Positions 60,972 to 64,000 of a stretch of DNA of 64,000 nt are shown piece after piece. The notes beneath the pieces are model-generated. The model was not told the origin of the DNA, ran no database searches, and worked only from the letters and a program-made list of their open reading frames with translations. Within the stretch, counting starts at the first letter, position 1. Every line of letters starts with the position of its first letter. The stretch covers positions 186,001 to 250,000 of the forward strand of contig JAJDAF010000017.1 in the NCBI GenBank assembly GCA_029261995.1, written 5' to 3'. This DNA comes from Candidatus Zhuqueibacterota bacterium (lineage in GTDB: Bacteria > Zhuqueibacterota > Zhuqueibacteria > Oceanimicrobiales > Oceanimicrobiaceae). The translations under genes were made by a program, and so were the position numbers.

Positions 60972-61547
60972 CTAATCTGCCGCGACTGTCACCGTATTGA
61001 CCTGAACATCCCCGCCGCAGTAAATGTTGAACGCCATCGCCGCCTTGATGGCCTTGCGCGCGATGGCTTCGGGATCGCTTTCCATCTCGTAAAGCGCATG
61101 CAGCGCTCCCAGACTATAGTCCGCGCCCGATCCGATGGCATAGTATTTTTGAAAATCGACCACACTCATGTCCGCGGACACATGGTAAATTCCGCCGGCA
61201 TTGACAACGAGAAATGAGGCATCCAGGTCGCCGAACGGGGAATCATCATCGTTGCACTGCTCGTTGACCAGTGAGTAAGTCTCCTTCATTTCGCCCCACA
61301 ATTTCAGGAAGAACGCAAAAATGGATTTCTTGTCTTCTAACTGCTGGTCGCCGTGTCGCTCAAGAAAATCGTCTAGAATGTTATCGTAGAGACTCCAGCC
61401 GGTTGAGGCAAACAGAGTCTTCCCGATCGGCCGGATTTTGGACACGCTGTGGTTGTCGAACGTGACGATTTGCGAGCCGAAGTTCGTCTGACTGTCGGCG
61501 GCCACCACGATTTGATTGCCTTTCTTTACGGCGAGAACTATGGACAT
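60972..61547 (-). CDS. HslV/proteasome-like Ntn hydrolase with N-terminal serine
   Basis: 191 residues. The N-terminus M-S-I-V-L-A-V-K-K-G-N aligns with mature HslV (T-T-I-V-A-V-R), so Ser2 would be the exposed nucleophile after Met removal. Asp18 in A-A-D-S-Q-T-N matches HslV Asp17, a Lys in S-K-I-R-P lies near HslV Lys33, and Y-A-I-G-S-G-A-D-Y-S-L-G-A-L-H-A-L matches the HslV G-S-G...Y-A-L-A-A motif. C-terminal A-F-N-I-Y-C-G-G-D-V also fits. Compared with HslV there is a ~10-residue insertion after E-Q-C. No hslU/clpY gene is in the window. AGGAAA precedes the ATG. It could be an unfoldase-independent or differently partnered peptidase, or an amidase. Confidence 0.8.
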   Translation of the reverse strand: MSIVLAVKKGNQIVVAADSQTNFGSQIVTFDNHSVSKIRPIGKTLFASTGWSLYDNILDDFLERHGDQQLEDKKSIFAFFLKLWGEMKETYSLVNEQCNDDDSPFGDLDASFLVVNAGGIYHVSADMSVVDFQKYYAIGSGADYSLGALHALYEMESDPEAIARKAIKAAMAFNIYCGGDVQVNTVTVAAD

Positions 61548-61639
61548 TTTTGATTTCCTGCGTAGTTGGTTTTTGTTGCGAGAATTCCGGTTTCGTGCAC
61601 GGTTTCTTCGAAAACAATCTTAGACGTTTCGGTTAGGCT

Positions 61640-62419
61640 TCAGGTTCTGAGATAAGAAGCACCATTGACATCGACAATGCATCCAGTCAGAAATTCCGAG
61701 CCTTTCGAGGCAAGGAAGAGAACCGTTCGCGCCACCTCCTCGGGCTTCGCCACGCGGCCCAGGGGACTTTGATTGCGCACGTCGTCGCCGTCCGGGCCGT
61801 TCAGGATGGGAGCGACGCGGTCGGTTTCAACAAAGCCGGGGGCCACGGCAAACACGAAAATACTGTCACCGGCGTAGGCTTTGGCGAGAGATTGACTCAT
61901 CGCGTTCAGGCCGGCCTTGGAGGCGCCGTAGGCAGGCGCGTCGGGTTCGCCGCGGAAAGCGCCTCTCGAAGTGATGTTGACGATTCTGCCGCCGTCTCGC
62001 TTTTTCATTTCCTCAACAGCGCAAAAAGAGAGCATCGCAGGCCCGAGAAGATTCGTGTCCAGCGTGCGCTGCCAGGCCTGTTGCCATTCGGCGTAGTTGA
62101 GCTTGGCCGGCGGGTGGAGGTCGAAAATTCCGGCGTTGTTGACCAGAATGTCAATACAGCCATATTCAGCTACCACATCCGTAATCAGGCTCTGAGCGGC
62201 AGGCGGTTCAGTGATGTCCGCCTGGAAGGCCTTTGCGCTTTCGGCTGCCAAAGCCTTGACTGTTTTCTGGGCGCCGGCTTCATCGCTATGGTAGTGCACA
62301 GCCACTTTCGCACCATTTTCCGCCAGAGTCATCGCAATGGCGCTTCCGACTCCTCCGGAAGCGCCCGTAACAAGAGCAACCTGGCCAGCGACATCCATCG
62401 CGTGCTTTGGCGAGGTCAT
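61640..62419 (-). CDS. SDR family oxidoreductase (FabG-like)
   Basis: 259 residues. T-G-A-S-G-G-V-G-S-A cofactor loop, D-I-L-V-N-N-A-G-I-F, catalytic Ser in N-I-T-S-R-G-A, Tyr and Lys in Y-G-A-S-K, and C-terminal D-V-N-G-A-S-Y. It matches the 3-oxoacyl-ACP reductase type of SDR, but many enzymes share this form. Its ATG overlaps the typA stop by 4 bases (ATGA), so the two are probably co-transcribed. The second SDR of the window (55325-56092) is only distantly similar. Confidence 0.9.
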   Translation of the reverse strand: MTSPKHAMDVAGQVALVTGASGGVGSAIAMTLAENGAKVAVHYHSDEAGAQKTVKALAAESAKAFQADITEPPAAQSLITDVVAEYGCIDILVNNAGIFDLHPPAKLNYAEWQQAWQRTLDTNLLGPAMLSFCAVEEMKKRDGGRIVNITSRGAFRGEPDAPAYGASKAGLNAMSQSLAKAYAGDSIFVFAVAPGFVETDRVAPILNGPDGDDVRNQSPLGRVAKPEEVARTVLFLASKGSEFLTGCIVDVNGASYLRT

Positions 62420-64000
62420 GCTGCTCTTTCCTTTTTTGCGGCGCGCCCACGTTTGTTTGCGTCGAGTTCCATCTTGCGCAGCCGAATGCTATTTGGTGTC
62501 GCCTCCACCAACTCATCGTCGGAAATGAACTCAATGCACTGGTCAAGTGAGAGCCTGCGTGGTGGCCTGAGCGTGACCGTTGTATCCGAGGTTGAGCTGC
62601 GCATGTTGGTCAGCTTCTTTTCTTTCGTGATGTTGATGTCCAGGTCAGTGCCGCGATTGCGCTCGCCGACAACTTGCCCGCCGTAGACTTCGCTTCCGGT
62701 ATCGAGGAACAGCTCGCCGCGGTCTTCCATGGCCAGGCAGGCATAGCCGGTGACCCGGCCCGCGCGGTCAGCAACCAGAGCCCCGCTGTTACGGTGTGGA
62801 ATCGGTCCAAACCATGCGTCAAAACCATCAAACAACGTATTCATTACGCCGGCGCCCTTCGTGTCCGTCAGAAACTGACTCCGGAATCCGATGAGCCCAC
62901 GCGACGGAATTCTGAATTCAACATTCGCTCGGCCGGTGCCGTGGTTCACCAGGTTGGTCATACGCCCTTTGCGCACCGCAAGCTTCTCTGTCACGGTGCC
63001 GATGAATTCTTCCGGGATATCCATGAAAACCTGTTCTACCGGCTCCAGAAGCTTGCCGTCTTTCTCTTTCGTAATCACGGTTGGCTTGGAAACCATGAGT
63101 TCGTAGCCTTCCCGCCGCATGGTCTCGATCAGGACAGCCATCTGCAGCTCGCCCCGGCCGGAAACTTCAAACGCGTCGGCCCGCGCCAGTGGTTTGATCC
63201 TTAGAGCGACGTTGCGCATGGTTTCGCGTTCAAGCCGGTCGCGCAGATGCCTGGAAGTCAGGAATTTGCCTTCCTTGCCAGCAAAAGGTCCGTTGTTGAC
63301 ATAGAATATCATGGAGACGGTAGGTTCGTCAATCTTGATTCGCGGCAGCGGTTCAGGCTCTTCCAGAGAAGAGATAGTATCGCCGATTTTCATGTTTTCG
63401 ACACCCGCGACCGCGATGATATCACCGGCTTCGACCTGCTCCACCTGGTTGCGCCCGAGCCCGGCGAAGGAATAAAGGGCGGAGAATTTTACCGCTGGCG
63501 AGGTTCCTTCTTCCGTGCAAAGCGAGTAGGATTGGTTCATTGCCAATGAGCCATTTTTCAGGCTGCCGATTGCAATCTGCCCGACGTAGGTGTCATAATC
63601 CAGGTTGGTGACCAGGAATTGTGGCTTGGCGTTGTCGTTGGCAGTGGGACCTGGTATCTCCGAAAGCAGCATGTCAAGCAGTGGGCGCAGGTCCGTGGAA
63701 CTGTCGGAAAGCTCGCGGTAGGCAACACCCTGTTTCGCATTGGTGTAGAGAATAGGGAATTCAATCTGCTCTTCGTTGGCGTCCAGATCGATGAACAAGT
63801 CATAGACCTCGTTCACGACCTCGCTGATACGGGCGTCGGCACGGTCAATTTTGTTGATGACCAGGATGATTGGCAATTTCTTGGCAAGCGCCTTCTTCAC
63901 AACAAATCGTGTCTGAGGTAGCGGTCCTTCACTGGCGTCTACCAGCAACAGGGCGCCGTCAACGAGATTAAGGCTGCGCTCGACTTCGCCGCCAAAATCG
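62416..64000 (-). CDS. typA: Translational GTPase TypA/BipA (5' part outside window)
   Basis: The frame continues to the window edge: codons beyond the first in-window start candidate (63948) read [15 protein letters not shown], the G3 region, so the N-terminus with the P-loop is missing. Visible parts: G4 N-K-I-D-R-A-D-A, domain II ([17 protein letters not shown]), the EF-G-like domains, and the TypA C-terminal domain ([34 protein letters not shown]). TypA acts on the ribosome during stress and 50S assembly. Ends in a Lys/Arg/Ala tail. Confidence 0.96.
   Translation of the reverse strand, partial: DFGGEVERSLNLVDGALLLVDASEGPLPQTRFVVKKALAKKLPIILVINKIDRADARISEVVNEVYDLFIDLDANEEQIEFPILYTNAKQGVAYRELSDSSTDLRPLLDMLLSEIPGPTANDNAKPQFLVTNLDYDTYVGQIAIGSLKNGSLAMNQSYSLCTEEGTSPAVKFSALYSFAGLGRNQVEQVEAGDIIAVAGVENMKIGDTISSLEEPEPLPRIKIDEPTVSMIFYVNNGPFAGKEGKFLTSRHLRDRLERETMRNVALRIKPLARADAFEVSGRGELQMAVLIETMRREGYELMVSKPTVITKEKDGKLLEPVEQVFMDIPEEFIGTVTEKLAVRKGRMTNLVNHGTGRANVEFRIPSRGLIGFRSQFLTDTKGAGVMNTLFDGFDAWFGPIPHRNSGALVADRAGRVTGYACLAMEDRGELFLDTGSEVYGGQVVGERNRGTDLDINITKEKKLTNMRSSTSDTTVTLRPPRRLSLDQCIEFISDDELVEATPNSIRLRKMELDANKRGRAAKKERAA

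Noticed and set aside
61769-62686. Plus-strand 305-codon frame spanning the SDR and the typA end
   Set aside because: It covers parts of two well-identified minus-strand genes and has no motif or start signal.
1-64000. tRNA or rRNA genes, CRISPR arrays, insertion sequences, prophage genes
   Set aside because: No cloverleaf with a T-loop signature, no regularly spaced direct repeats outside the protein repeats, and no transposase, integrase or phage gene was found.

Overview
The window looks like a chromosomal segment of a Gram-negative, didermic bacterium of the FCB superphylum (the Calditrichota / KSB1 / Ignavibacteria neighbourhood fits best). That placement is inferred from: a giant surface protein ending in a YPNPFN-type Por/T9SS-like sorting domain; DUF4837 and DUF2723 proteins; a TonB-dependent receptor with a carboxypeptidase-like N-terminal domain; LapA/LapB-like proteins; and the DUF4212 + VC_2705-type symporter pair. 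Gene density is high. Most genes are compactly arranged, many with 1-20 nt overlaps. I saw no rRNA, tRNA, CRISPR array, insertion sequence or prophage.

Layout, + strand. 1-8.3 kb: 3' part of a giant repetitive secreted protein (17 cadherin-like repeats and six DNRLRE modules visible), then an intrinsic terminator. 8.6-15 kb: valS with its own sigma70-like promoter, a DUF4139 protein, recG. 15.1-27.5 kb: a run dominated by surface glycosylation (DUF2723 membrane glycosyltransferase, two GT2 proteins, a methyltransferase, RmlD-like reductase, polyprenol-phosphate mannose synthase, and a GT2 fused to a degenerate sugar-phosphate transferase), interleaved with a DUF4837 lipoprotein, purE, a purine permease and a PfkB kinase. 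27.5-37 kb: accA, then scpA-scpB-rluB-(unknown Rossmann protein)-cmk-rpsA-lapA-lapB-like. 37-43.7 kb: SPOR protein, moeA, amidase, small lipoprotein, histone-deacetylase-like amidohydrolase, pcm and an unusual RpiB-like isomerase. 43.8-48.2 kb: two PspC/LiaF-like membrane proteins, a terminator, a DMT transporter and a secreted M20 peptidase.

Layout, - strand (48.3-64 kb). An unknown protein; a 1140-residue fusion of a molybdopterin oxidoreductase to a complete NifS/IscS-type cysteine desulfurase; a TonB receptor; an SDR; a REC-GGDEF diguanylate cyclase; a 16-bp perfect palindromic repeat; a sodium:solute symporter with its DUF4212 partner; an M23 peptidase preceded by a tiny coupled ORF; an HslV-like Ntn hydrolase with Ser in place of the catalytic Thr; a second SDR; and the 3' part of typA.

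How they work together: the glycosylation genes could decorate surface proteins such as the giant repeat protein. Molybdenum cofactor use is supported by moeA plus the fusion enzyme. The most interesting candidates for new biology are the oxidoreductase-desulfurase fusion (a possible self-sulfurating Mo enzyme), the RpiB-like protein with a EutQ-like N-terminus and Asp at the catalytic Cys, the Ser-type HslV homologue without HslU in view, the GT2-sugar transferase fusion lacking the catalytic Glu, and a structured leader with a terminator abutting the scpA start codon. Family assignments come from reading motifs, not from database searches.
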